A DNA stretch of 64,000 nt from Shewanella oncorhynchi (GTDB taxonomy: Bacteria > Pseudomonadota > Gammaproteobacteria > Enterobacterales > Shewanellaceae): positions 62,001 through 126,000 of the forward strand of contig NZ_JABAEB010000010.1 of assembly GCF_012584455.1 (NCBI RefSeq), read 5' to 3'. Below, piece after piece: positions 43,930 through 52,079 of this stretch (positions are counted from its first letter, which is position 1; the number at the start of each line of letters is the position of its first letter). A model generated the notes under the pieces. It was given only the letters and a program-made list of their open reading frames with translations. It was not told the DNA's origin and searched no databases. The translations under genes and the position numbers were made by a program.

Positions 43930-45500
43930 CGGCACACTTCCCATTCACCCGCTTGGATTTTAGCTATGGTTTGGCGCAGCACGGCTTCAAGCGGTCGGTC
44001 TTCGATTAAGGTCTCAAAATCACCGCGCACTTGGGCTAGGGTTTTCGCCAATGAAGGGGTGAGCGAGGCTTCGTCCAGTTCATTTTGGGCGATACGTAAA
44101 CCAATACCTTGGGTCATGGCGAGCAGGGCTGCCGCCGCGACTTGTTCGGTCAATTGCAGCACGCGCATACAGTCGCGGGCGGCAATGGTGCCCATGCTCA
44201 CCTTGTCTTGGTTGTGGCATTCGGTCGAGCGCGAGAACACGCTGGCGGGCATAGTGTGCTTGAGCGCTTCTGCTGTCCACGCCGATACCCCAATTTGCAC
44301 CGCTTTAAAGCCATGATTAATCGCGCGGCGCGGGCCGGTTGAGCCGGATAAGTTAGCGGGTAAGCCATTATTAAACTTAGGGTCCATTACCAGTGCCATT
44401 TGGCGATCGATAAGATCGGCTAAGTTAGCCACAGTATTTTTCAGCGAATCCATCGCAAAGGCGATATGGCCGCCGTAAAAATGGCCACCGTGGAGAATAT
44501 GCTCGCCTTCGCCGTCGACAATCGGGTTGTCGTTGGCGCTGTTGACTTCGGTTTCGATAAACTGACGCATAAACGGCAGCGCATCCTGCAACACGCCGAT
44601 AATGTGCGGTGCGCAGCGGATGGAATATCTGTCCTGCAGCCTGTCCGAATTGCGCGGATGTTCGTGGTGATTTAAATCTTCCCGTATCCAAGTGGCGATT
44701 TGGTTTTGCCCCGGATGCGGTTTAGCGGCAAATAAGATTTCATCAAAATGGTTCGAGTTGCCCTTCAGCGTTAACGAAGCCATAGCGGTAATGCGGCTAC
44801 TTAATCGGGCAAGATATTGGGCGCGATCGAAGGCTAAACAGGCCAAGGCCGTCATCACAGCCGTGCCGTTCATCAGGGCTAAGCCTTCTTTTGGGCGCAG
44901 TACGTGCGGGATGATGTTGAGCTTAGCGTAGACATCTTGAGTCGCTTGGCGTTCACCTTGATAGATTACTTCGCGCTCACCGACTAACACGGCGGCTAAA
45001 TATGACAGCGGCGTTAAATCACCACTGGCACCGACCGAACCTTCCTCTGGGATTACAGGGACTATGTTGAGATTGAGCAAAGTTTCGATGCGCTTTAATA
45101 GCTCATAGGTCACACCAGATTTGCCAATGGCTAAGGAGTTTAAACGGCAAGCCATCACAGCGCGGGCCTGCATTGTGCTTAAGGTCTCGCCTAAACCGCA
45201 GCCGTGGAAGCGGGTTAAATGCAGTGGCAATTCGTGGACCAGATCTAAGCTCACATTGACTGTGCAAGAGTCGCCATAACCAGTTGTTACGCCATAGACC
45301 ACGCCTTCTTCGTGCAGCAGGCTATCGATAAAGCGCGCACCTTTTTGGATATATTCTTGATAATCCGCATCATCACAGAGCTTGACTGGTGCGCCCTTGG
45401 CGACGGCAACCACTTGTTCTAAGGTAAGAAATTGACGGCCGAACTCAACAGTCTTTAAGTCTGATTGATTCTTCGAGTCGGCGGCTTGGGTGTGGCTCAT
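43926..45500 (-). CDS. MIO-type aromatic amino acid ammonia-lyase
   Basis: A 524-residue member of the histidine/tyrosine/phenylalanine ammonia-lyase family. The Ala-Ser-Gly that forms the MIO cofactor is A158-S159-G160 in GSVGASGDLTP, and the catalytic tyrosine is in VVYGVTTGYG. At the substrate-selecting dipeptide it has F98-H99 (TRFHGCG), unlike the SH of true histidine lyases, HL of tyrosine lyases or FL of phenylalanine lyases. In this operon it probably makes a cinnamate-type acid as the aryl polyene starter. It overlaps both neighbours by 4 bases. Automatic annotation would call it HutH, but no other hut gene is here. Confidence 0.9.
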   Translation of the reverse strand: MSHTQAADSKNQSDLKTVEFGRQFLTLEQVVAVAKGAPVKLCDDADYQEYIQKGARFIDSLLHEEGVVYGVTTGYGDSCTVNVSLDLVHELPLHLTRFHGCGLGETLSTMQARAVMACRLNSLAIGKSGVTYELLKRIETLLNLNIVPVIPEEGSVGASGDLTPLSYLAAVLVGEREVIYQGERQATQDVYAKLNIIPHVLRPKEGLALMNGTAVMTALACLAFDRAQYLARLSSRITAMASLTLKGNSNHFDEILFAAKPHPGQNQIATWIREDLNHHEHPRNSDRLQDRYSIRCAPHIIGVLQDALPFMRQFIETEVNSANDNPIVDGEGEHILHGGHFYGGHIAFAMDSLKNTVANLADLIDRQMALVMDPKFNNGLPANLSGSTGPRRAINHGFKAVQIGVSAWTAEALKHTMPASVFSRSTECHNQDKVSMGTIAARDCMRVLQLTEQVAAAALLAMTQGIGLRIAQNELDEASLTPSLAKTLAQVRGDFETLIEDRPLEAVLRQTIAKIQAGEWEVCR

Positions 45501-47359
45501 GAATGACTTGTCCTGTCTGTCTTACGATCCTGCTCTGGGATCTGCGGTGATGTTGATTCTGTTGTTGGTACAGCATCGGCTTGTACTGAATTGGCTGATA
45601 CGCGTTCTAACTCGCTGTCTTTACGCCAAAAATCGAAGAAGTTAAACCATTGCAAAGGCTCGCGTCTGGCAAAGTATTCTAAGCGTTCGCTGTAGCGATT
45701 TACCGCCTGCTGTAATCTGTCCATTCTGCCCGCTCGCGGGCCTTTTAGTGTTTCGGCGAAGCGCTCTAAATGCACCCGATAACGGCCCTGTTCCCGCAGG
45801 CAAAACATTAAAAATACAGGGTAATCGAGTAAACCTGCCAAAATAAACGGCCCTTGGGGAAACGCTGCGTCTTGCCCCATAAAGGGCGCATACATGACGC
45901 GACCTTGGGTATTCGGCGAGGTTCTATCGCCCGCGATCACCACCAGTTCACCGGCTTCTATCTTTTGCTGCAACAGTATAGACGTCGCGGGGTTAAGCTC
46001 GGTCACTTGAATAAGATTAAGCGTGCTATCTGGATTTAACTGTTTGAGTACCTTATTGAAATTTTCCGCATGGCTCGTTAACACCATGACATTCACTTTG
46101 ACTTTGCGCTGGTGGATCGAAATGGCGCGGCAGAGTTCTAAATTGCCAAGGTGCGACACCAATAACACGGCGCCTTTACCGCTTTCGAGTTGGTCGGCCA
46201 GCACTTGGCGATCGGGGAAATCCACTTGGCTCAATTGGATGCGATCGCACCATGCATCGATTCTATCGAGTGCGGCATTTCCAAAGGCTAAAAAGTGATT
46301 CAGGCTATCGCGCCAGCCTATGGGCTGATTGAGCTTAGGATGTTGCGGCTCAAGCATTTGCACGCGGCGCAGGAAATCTAACGAGGCTTCGCGGGTGACT
46401 TTGCCCGTGAGAAAGAAATAGCAAATCACCGGATACATAATGGCGCGGCACAACCAATGGCCGCCAATACGATAGCTCTCGGCGAGGAGTTTGATGCCCC
46501 AGTAACTGCCGCGCTCCTTCATGCCCGACCAATGGGTGGCTGAAGTCGATGATGTTGCTGACGAGCAATGGGAGTTTTGCGCGGCTTGTCGCTGTGATTT
46601 ACGCTTCAATAGCCAAGGCAGGCGTTTGAGCATGCCGAAAAACAACTTGGTATGCAGTTTAGTGATGCGCACATTGTCGGCCACACCTTGAAAGTGACTA
46701 ACACCACCTTCGGGATAAATCACCTTAGTCGGCTGGAATAAAATTTCCACCCCTTGCCAGTAGAGTTTAACCAGGATTTCGATATCAAAATCCATTCGCT
46801 CCGTTAATGCTTGCTGGCACAGTAATCGCTCTGTGGCGGCGAGGGGATAAACGCGAAAGCCACACATAGAATCTTGAATATCAAAGCTTAAGGTTTCGAC
46901 CCACACCCAAAAATGGGTGAGATAACGGCCATAAAGCCTGCCCTTAGGCACGGATTCATCGTACTCGGGTTTGCCTGAAATCAGTGCATCGGGTTTAGCC
47001 TGCGCCCTTGCTACCATAGCTGGAATATCGGCCAGATTGTGTTGACCATCGGCATCGACCTGCAGTGCATGACTAAAGCCATCGCGGTAGGCTCGGCGTA
47101 GGCCCGTCATCACAGCTGCGCCTTTACCACGGTTGTAAGGATGCAGCAGCAAAGTCACCCAAGGATAGGTTTTAGCTAAGGATTGCAGTAGATAACGGGT
47201 TTCGTCATTGCTGCCATCATCAATCAAATAACAGGGCAGATTAAATTGGGCGAGTTCGGCCAAGGTCTGGGCAATTGCGGCACTGTGATTGTAATTGGGG
47301 ATCACTAAGGCGAGCTTAATGGGCGCCGACTCAACTAAGTCGCTGGGAGGTGTTAGCAC
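45497..47359 (-). CDS. apeJ: Glycosyltransferase 2 fused to lipid A-type acyltransferase, ApeJ-like
   Basis: A 620-residue fusion. Residues 10-250 are a GT-A type family 2 glycosyltransferase (LVIPNYNHS, DDGSNDETR, QVDADGQHN). Residues about 310-590 resemble LpxL/HtrB-type acyltransferases (LLVSHLGNLELCRA, VIAGDRTS). The two domains, on one chain in APE clusters, probably attach the polyene acid to a sugar- or lipid-type anchor at the inner membrane. It starts at a GTG overlapping the preceding stop by 7 bases and ends in a 4-base overlap with the ammonia-lyase gene. Confidence 0.88.
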   Translation of the reverse strand: MLTPPSDLVESAPIKLALVIPNYNHSAAIAQTLAELAQFNLPCYLIDDGSNDETRYLLQSLAKTYPWVTLLLHPYNRGKGAAVMTGLRRAYRDGFSHALQVDADGQHNLADIPAMVARAQAKPDALISGKPEYDESVPKGRLYGRYLTHFWVWVETLSFDIQDSMCGFRVYPLAATERLLCQQALTERMDFDIEILVKLYWQGVEILFQPTKVIYPEGGVSHFQGVADNVRITKLHTKLFFGMLKRLPWLLKRKSQRQAAQNSHCSSATSSTSATHWSGMKERGSYWGIKLLAESYRIGGHWLCRAIMYPVICYFFLTGKVTREASLDFLRRVQMLEPQHPKLNQPIGWRDSLNHFLAFGNAALDRIDAWCDRIQLSQVDFPDRQVLADQLESGKGAVLLVSHLGNLELCRAISIHQRKVKVNVMVLTSHAENFNKVLKQLNPDSTLNLIQVTELNPATSILLQQKIEAGELVVIAGDRTSPNTQGRVMYAPFMGQDAAFPQGPFILAGLLDYPVFLMFCLREQGRYRVHLERFAETLKGPRAGRMDRLQQAVNRYSERLEYFARREPLQWFNFFDFWRKDSELERVSANSVQADAVPTTESTSPQIPEQDRKTDRTSHS

Positions 47360-47739
47360 TGGCTCGCCCCATCGCTGCTGTTAACTGGCGAGATATCGAA
47401 GGCGATACGACCTGACGCGTAGCGGTTTTCACCATCGCTATAGGCGAAGGTGAGTTTCCCCTTAGCCACATTGTTGCTAATGCTCAAAGTGACTTCTTGC
47501 CCCGGCAGTATGAGTTGCTGAAACTTAAGCACTTCTAAGTTGGCTACGGCTTCGCAATAGCCGAAATATTGGCAGCCTAAACGCACCGCCCAATCTAATT
47601 GCGTCACGCCTGGCAGTACGGCTTGCTCGGGAAAATGTCCCTTAAAAGATTCAAGGTCGGCCGCCACTAACAGACGTAATTCAATGTTATCCATGCCGAT
47701 ATTGGAATGCAGGATCGGCGGTAAACTCGATTTAATCAT
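47353..47739 (-). CDS. apeI: Hotdog dehydratase, ApeI-like
   Basis: A 128-residue hotdog protein with DLESFKGHFPEQAVLPGVTQLDWAVRLG, where the GHFPEQAVLPG motif carries the catalytic histidine as in FabZ-like enzymes. In aryl polyene biosynthesis ApeI forms the dehydratase with ApeP, whose candidate gene lies 10 kb downstream in the same operon. I chose the ATG at 47739 over a TTG two codons earlier. It overlaps the ligase gene by 8 bases and the glycosyltransferase gene by 7. Confidence 0.86.
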   Translation of the reverse strand: MIKSSLPPILHSNIGMDNIELRLLVAADLESFKGHFPEQAVLPGVTQLDWAVRLGCQYFGYCEAVANLEVLKFQQLILPGQEVTLSISNNVAKGKLTFAYSDGENRYASGRIAFDISPVNSSDGASQC

Positions 47740-49096
47740 GGTCAAATAACTCGACTAACTGGGCAGTGACACGCTTACCCTGAGTGTTAAGCGGCAAAAT
47801 ATCGGGATAACGCCAGCGGCGAGGCAGCGTGACTCGCTCAAATTGCGTCAGTAAATGTGCTTTTAACGCATTGTTGATACTGAGTTTTCCCTGCTCTTGA
47901 TGCACACTGCGGCCAAGTGCGGAGAGGGTCACTACCGCGCCCAGTTGGGATTTAAACTGCGGCAATACGACAAGTGCCGCTTGCTCAACATAGGCGTGAC
48001 TGCCTAACAGCGTTTCCATTTGCGCCAGTGACAGGCGTTTCTCTTCAATCTTAACGATGCGATCGAGTCGGCCCTTGAGTCTAAACTGGCCATTTTCGGT
48101 CGGTTCGATTTTATCTTCGCAGCGCAACCATTCATCGTCGGCCAAATAGGGCGATTTAAGTAGCAAGGCTCCGTCGTTAGGATCTTGATCTATCGATATT
48201 CTGTCAAACACTTGCCAAGGTTCATCGGCCTCATGCTGACGGCGATAGGCGATGCCGCCCGTTTCTGTGCTACCAAAAATTTCGATGGGCAGATGGCCAT
48301 AGCATTGGCTGATCCCTTGAGCTGCCGCAAAACTTAAGGGCCCGCCAGAGCTAAACACTAAGCTCGGTGAGCGCAGTTGCCGTTCGTGCTCTAAGGCCTT
48401 AGGTAAACGCGATAACTGGGCAGGGCTACTGATCAAACACAGGTTTGGCAGTAAGGCGGTGTAATAGCTTAAGGTTTCTGGATATTCAATCTGCTCGCTT
48501 AAAAACGGCCGACTGGCGGCGAGTGGCCACAAAATCTTGAATAACAGGCCATAGATATGCTGGTGGGAAACCGTTGAAACCACACTGCAATGGGGTAAAT
48601 GTTCGGCAAAGGTATGTTCGAGCACTGAGACTTCAACGTCTAATTGCTGAAGTGTTTTACGGATCGCCTTAGGTTCGCCACTGCTGCCGGAGGTAAATAG
48701 CACAAGTTCACCGATAGCCTCGCTCGCCGGCCAAGGCTTGCTCGGCAGGCTCAGCTCTTTTCTCAGTAGAATAAAGGCCTGACTTTCACACAATGGCTTG
48801 TCCGACAATATGCCTTCAAACTGGTGGGTTAACTCGCTCAGCGTGCCCGTTTGGGTGTTGGCTGGTAAGATAATTTCCTTGCCGGCTAACAGCGCCGCAC
48901 ACAAACCCACAGCAAACAGATCGCTGGTATCACTCGCGAGCAGCCATTTTTTCTCTGGCGCGGCCAGTAGTTGCTCGTAAAAATACGCCACCTGATTGGT
49001 AAATAATGCACCTGTGACTATGTCGTGGTGATTAAAGCTGATCAGTTGTTGGGCAAAGGGCCCTTGGGTTAACCAGTTTTTGAGTAGCTGTGTCAT
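47732..49096 (-). CDS. apeH: AMP-dependent aryl-acid ligase, ApeH-like
   Basis: A 454-residue member of the ANL superfamily. The ATP loop is LFTSGSSGEPKAIRKT (about residues 138-153), with EIFGSTETGGIAYR further on and the hinge GRLDRIVKIEEKRLS near 352. ApeH is known to activate the aryl starter acid and load it on an ACP, here probably the cinnamate-type product of the ammonia-lyase. The ATG at 49096 overlaps the COG4648 gene's TGA by 4 bases and is preferred over the longer frame. Confidence 0.87.
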   Translation of the reverse strand: MTQLLKNWLTQGPFAQQLISFNHHDIVTGALFTNQVAYFYEQLLAAPEKKWLLASDTSDLFAVGLCAALLAGKEIILPANTQTGTLSELTHQFEGILSDKPLCESQAFILLRKELSLPSKPWPASEAIGELVLFTSGSSGEPKAIRKTLQQLDVEVSVLEHTFAEHLPHCSVVSTVSHQHIYGLLFKILWPLAASRPFLSEQIEYPETLSYYTALLPNLCLISSPAQLSRLPKALEHERQLRSPSLVFSSGGPLSFAAAQGISQCYGHLPIEIFGSTETGGIAYRRQHEADEPWQVFDRISIDQDPNDGALLLKSPYLADDEWLRCEDKIEPTENGQFRLKGRLDRIVKIEEKRLSLAQMETLLGSHAYVEQAALVVLPQFKSQLGAVVTLSALGRSVHQEQGKLSINNALKAHLLTQFERVTLPRRWRYPDILPLNTQGKRVTAQLVELFDHD

Positions 49097-49641
49097 GTTT
49101 TCTTCAACCAAAAGCTGCGATATAACCACTCCCCACCGAGGAGCAGTCCCATGAGTACGTATGCAATCAAACCGTTATACAAGGTCCAGGTTGCTAAGCT
49201 AGTAAAGCCAGCGGTGTAAGCCGCCATAGTGCCATTGAAGATAAATAAGCCGCACCAAAGTAGAGTGACTTTTTTAAGATACCCAGTGGCTTCTTCCGGT
49301 AAATCGGGTTCTTTCAAACGGGCTAAACGTTCGATCATGCTAGGGCCAGTGTGCAGTGAATAACTGAACAGCGCCAGCATAGTGAGATTTATCACTACTG
49401 GGTAATACAGCAGCCAGTCACTGCGCTTGGCAAGATAACTGCCTGCCGTGAGCACAATCCCCACCAATAGTGGTAAAACTAATGTCTTAACCTTTTGCTT
49501 TTGTAGCATTAGCCGCACTATCAGCAATAAACACAGCACGAGCGCTATGGTGCCAGCAGGCAAGTAACTGAGCCCTAAATACACGGCAACGGGGTAGGCC
49601 AGCAAAGTTAGGGCGGTTAAGACCTGTAGCAAGGCTCGCAT
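49093..49641 (-). CDS. apeG: COG4648 membrane protein, ApeG-like
   Basis: A 182-residue protein with about five to six hydrophobic helices and one short cytoplasmic loop holding the motif HTGPSMIERLARLKEPDLP, characteristic of COG4648 proteins in aryl polyene clusters. Its role is unknown; it may anchor the synthase complex at the membrane. The ATG overlaps the ACP stop by one base (TAATG), and its stop overlaps the ligase start by 4 bases. Confidence 0.82.
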   Translation of the reverse strand: MRALLQVLTALTLLAYPVAVYLGLSYLPAGTIALVLCLLLIVRLMLQKQKVKTLVLPLLVGIVLTAGSYLAKRSDWLLYYPVVINLTMLALFSYSLHTGPSMIERLARLKEPDLPEEATGYLKKVTLLWCGLFIFNGTMAAYTAGFTSLATWTLYNGLIAYVLMGLLLGGEWLYRSFWLKKT

Positions 49642-49889
49642 TAGGTTTTAACTAAACCTTCGATAGCATTAATCACATCATTGATTGTGCGAACTGATTT
49701 AAATTCATCGGGTTGGATCTTTTTACCTGTCAGTTGCTGCAGCTTTATCACTAAGTCGACTGCATCAATACTGTCGAGATCGAGCTCTTCATACAGGTTG
49801 GCCTCAGGCGTAATCGCCTCGGCATCAATTTCGAATTCGTCCACTAAAATAGTGGTCAGCATAGCGAGGATTTGTTCACGATTTTGCAT
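49641..49889 (-). CDS. apeF: Acyl carrier protein, ApeF-like
   Basis: An 82-residue acidic four-helix carrier. The phosphopantetheine-bearing serine is in DLDSIDAVD (about residue 44). It has an excellent GGAGAGG ribosome site. In the APE system two ACPs carry intermediates (ApeE and ApeF), and the order here matches. No phosphopantetheinyl transferase gene is in the window, so it must be supplied from elsewhere. Confidence 0.9.
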   Translation of the reverse strand: MQNREQILAMLTTILVDEFEIDAEAITPEANLYEELDLDSIDAVDLVIKLQQLTGKKIQPDEFKSVRTINDVINAIEGLVKT

Positions 49890-49898
49890 ATTCCTCTC

Positions 49899-50153
49899 CT
49901 ATGGACGCTGTGATTCGATAAAGCGAGCTAAGCTGGCAACACTGTGGAAATGGGCCTTAGTGGCATCCGAATTGGCTTCGATTTTGACATCAAATTTTTT
50001 CTTGATGGCTAAGCCGAGCTCGAGGGCGTCGATAGAATCTAAGCCTAAACCTTCGCCAAATAGCGGCGCATCGGTTTCAATATCATCAATGCTGACGTCT
50101 TCTAGATCGAGACAGTCGATGATTAACTGCTTTATTTCATTGTTTAAGTTCAT
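49899..50153 (-). CDS. apeE: Acyl carrier protein, ApeE-like
   Basis: An 84-residue acyl carrier protein with the attachment serine in GLDSIDALELG. Its sequence differs clearly from the next ACP (for example DLEDVSIDDIETDAPLFGEG), supporting different roles such as starter loading and elongation. The frame is open 12 codons upstream, but the ATG at 50153 gives the normal ACP length and overlaps the end of the acyltransferase gene by 17 bases. Confidence 0.88.
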   Translation of the reverse strand: MNLNNEIKQLIIDCLDLEDVSIDDIETDAPLFGEGLGLDSIDALELGLAIKKKFDVKIEANSDATKAHFHSVASLARFIESQRP

Positions 50154-51012
50154 AATTATTTTCGAGTTGTTGTTTATAGTAATGTTCAAGATCCCGCGTC
50201 AGCTGCCGGGCCATTTTTGCATGCTCACCTAAAGCCGCTTGGTACTTCTGGTAAGAAACGATTGTGCCGATTTCAACGGCCATTCCCATGGTTTGCCTTG
50301 GGATTTCATACCAAGGTTGCTCCTTTGTCAAACCACGCACATTGGTACGTAGCACCACAGGTAAAATATCCGCTTCGGCCCTTAAGGCGATATTGGCAGC
50401 GCCGCGGGCAAAGTGGTTAATGGTCGCACCGACCACCGTACGCGTGCCCTCGGGGAAGATAATTAAATTGGTGCCTCTTGCGAGCACTTCGCGGCAATCC
50501 TCTAGCATGAGTTCGGCGCCGCGATTGGGAATATAACCCGCGCAGGACACCACACCACGCAAAAATGGATTACGCCACAAAGCTTGTTTGACTATGCAGC
50601 CCGCATTGGGCATGAGACTTATCAATACCACCACATCCACTAAACTGGGGTGGTTGGCAATGACGATAACGCCTTTGGCATCATGTAATTTTTGGGCATC
50701 GTGGCTGCTGACCTTAATCACACCAGCCCAAGTGAGCATGGCGACAAAGCCTTTGAACATTAAATGCACGGCCTTTTGTACCCGAATAATCCGCGCCTCT
50801 GGTGTGCCTGGCCAAAAACGCAGTAGCGGCAGAATGGTCAAGGAGCTTAATAAGCCGCCTAAGCCAAAGGCGATATAACAACTCACGCCACCTAGCCAAC
50901 GTGGCACATAATTCAGCCCTTTGCGGCGAGTTTCCGGCAAGGTATAAGCGGCATTGAGCATTGAATCTTGATGATCCTTAGCGGCGTCATGGCTGTGGGC
51001 TGCATCAAACAT
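50137..51012 (-). CDS. apeD: 1-acyl-sn-glycerol-3-phosphate acyltransferase-type protein, ApeD-like
   Basis: A 291-residue LPLAT-family acyltransferase. The catalytic motif is NHPSLVD (HxxxxD-like, about 114-120), with FPEGTRT near 184 as the substrate-binding motif. One or two hydrophobic segments near residues 35-75 place it at the inner membrane. In APE clusters it probably helps attach the polyene acyl group to a lipid anchor. The start is the ATG at 51012, with GGAG 8 bases before; it overlaps the preceding gene by 8 bases. Confidence 0.86.
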   Translation of the reverse strand: MFDAAHSHDAAKDHQDSMLNAAYTLPETRRKGLNYVPRWLGGVSCYIAFGLGGLLSSLTILPLLRFWPGTPEARIIRVQKAVHLMFKGFVAMLTWAGVIKVSSHDAQKLHDAKGVIVIANHPSLVDVVVLISLMPNAGCIVKQALWRNPFLRGVVSCAGYIPNRGAELMLEDCREVLARGTNLIIFPEGTRTVVGATINHFARGAANIALRAEADILPVVLRTNVRGLTKEQPWYEIPRQTMGMAVEIGTIVSYQKYQAALGEHAKMARQLTRDLEHYYKQQLENNYELKQ

Positions 51013-51742
51013 GCTCAAGTCTCCAATGCCATTGGGATAAGCAGCCTGAAATATTTTGCGCCGTTGCTAGGGCGTGGATAAATGCACCATAGGTCAGCGG
51101 ATTTAAAGCTGTTGCCTTAGAAATGTGGCTCACCGTGAGCTTGGCCGAAGCGGGTGTATCGAAGGGCGCGAGTTGTAGGCCTAGGGCCAAAGGTAATTCA
51201 AATTCTTGGGTAAACTCATCGTACACAGGAGGCACTGGATCATCACCGAAGACCAATAACAATGGTTCTGGCGATTGATGTAATTGGGCGAAGGCTTCGA
51301 CCATAGCTTGGGACAGGGTTTCTGTGCCCGCCGCAACTGAGGTTGAAGGCGCGGTATTGGCCGCCACTATGCCAAAAATGCCGCTGGCGGTGTTGTGCAC
51401 TGACTGACTAAAACCTAAGGGCGATAAGGGTTGTTTGGCGATAATGTCTTCGAGTAGGCCAATGGTGCGCTGCAACTCTCCATGGCGCGAGGCAAAAATA
51501 GAGCGACAATTTGCAGGCATTTCGCACTGAAAACTCACCTCTAACATCATCTTAGTCAAGCGACTAAAACGGCGGCGCTGCATAGCGGGAATTTGTTTGA
51601 GTGCGGGAGCGGTGGTATCCGACTGTGGTGGCGTATCGAGATTGAGCTCAGCCGAACTCTCGCACCAAGTTTGCCAACTTTGATGGTGCTGATATTGGGG
51701 GGCCCAAGCGCCCCAAGAGAGAATGCTGAATGTTAGTTGCAC
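51005..51742 (-). CDS. apeC: Ketosynthase-like chain length factor, ApeC-like
   Basis: A 245-residue protein of the truncated ketosynthase type (Ketoacyl-synt_2). It aligns with N-terminal ketosynthase segments, but the active-site region reads FSQSVHNTASGIFG, without the nucleophilic cysteine, so it cannot condense chains alone. In the known APE system ApeC forms a heterodimer with ApeO and acts as chain length factor. It starts with GTG, with GAGG 7 bases upstream, and is the first gene of the operon. A perfect inverted repeat lies 31 bases upstream. Confidence 0.85.
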   Translation of the reverse strand: MQLTFSILSWGAWAPQYQHHQSWQTWCESSAELNLDTPPQSDTTAPALKQIPAMQRRRFSRLTKMMLEVSFQCEMPANCRSIFASRHGELQRTIGLLEDIIAKQPLSPLGFSQSVHNTASGIFGIVAANTAPSTSVAAGTETLSQAMVEAFAQLHQSPEPLLLVFGDDPVPPVYDEFTQEFELPLALGLQLAPFDTPASAKLTVSHISKATALNPLTYGAFIHALATAQNISGCLSQWHWRLEHV

Positions 51743-51772
51743 TACTTTGCCTCGACACTAAATTTAAGCTGT

Positions 51773-51792
51773 CTTAGTTATCCCTAACTAAG
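51773..51792. promoter_or_regulatory. Inverted repeat before the first APE gene
   Basis: CTTAGTTA-TCCC-TAACTAAG is a perfect 8-bp inverted repeat, 31 bases upstream of the GTG start. It could be an operator near the transcription start, or a leader hairpin. No regulator gene is adjacent. Confidence 0.5.
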
Positions 51793-52037
51793 TTAGAACA
51801 TTAATGGATTGTCATACCATAGTGAGGAGTATACGCGTTAGAAGAATGACGCTCGAAATGCCCTCTACAGCGTGGTTATTCTACACTATGCCCCTTCTTT
51901 TTATGAAGCCATTTGCATTGTGCGGGTTAACGGAATGGGATCAAGTGCTGTGATTTGCAGCGCTTATTTGACATTGAATAACAAATATCGCAGTGGCTAT
52001 CTGATTTCGCAGACACTTTAACTTACAGGTTAAAATG

Positions 52038-52062
52038 AAAAAAGGCGCACTGAGCGCCTTTT
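52038..52062 (-). terminator. Terminator of the DUF3014 gene
   Basis: AAAGGCGC and GCGCCTTT form a stem with a short loop and flanking A/T runs, 18 bases after the stop. It separates this gene from the aryl polyene operon. Confidence 0.85.
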
Positions 52063-52079
52063 GGCATGAGCTTGATAAC

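Larger units (their letters stand above)
51743..52079. other. Promoter region of the aryl polyene operon
   Basis: About 335 bases between the DUF3014 gene (whose terminator is at 52038-52062) and the first APE gene. It must contain the operon promoter. A TATACT stretch on the minus strand near 51831-51836 could be a -10 box, without a clear -35. The inverted repeat at 51773-51792 is the only conspicuous site. Confidence 0.45.

Noticed and set aside
44080..44691. Long antisense and alternate-frame readings inside the ammonia-lyase gene
   Set aside because: They are shadows of a strongly conserved coding sequence.
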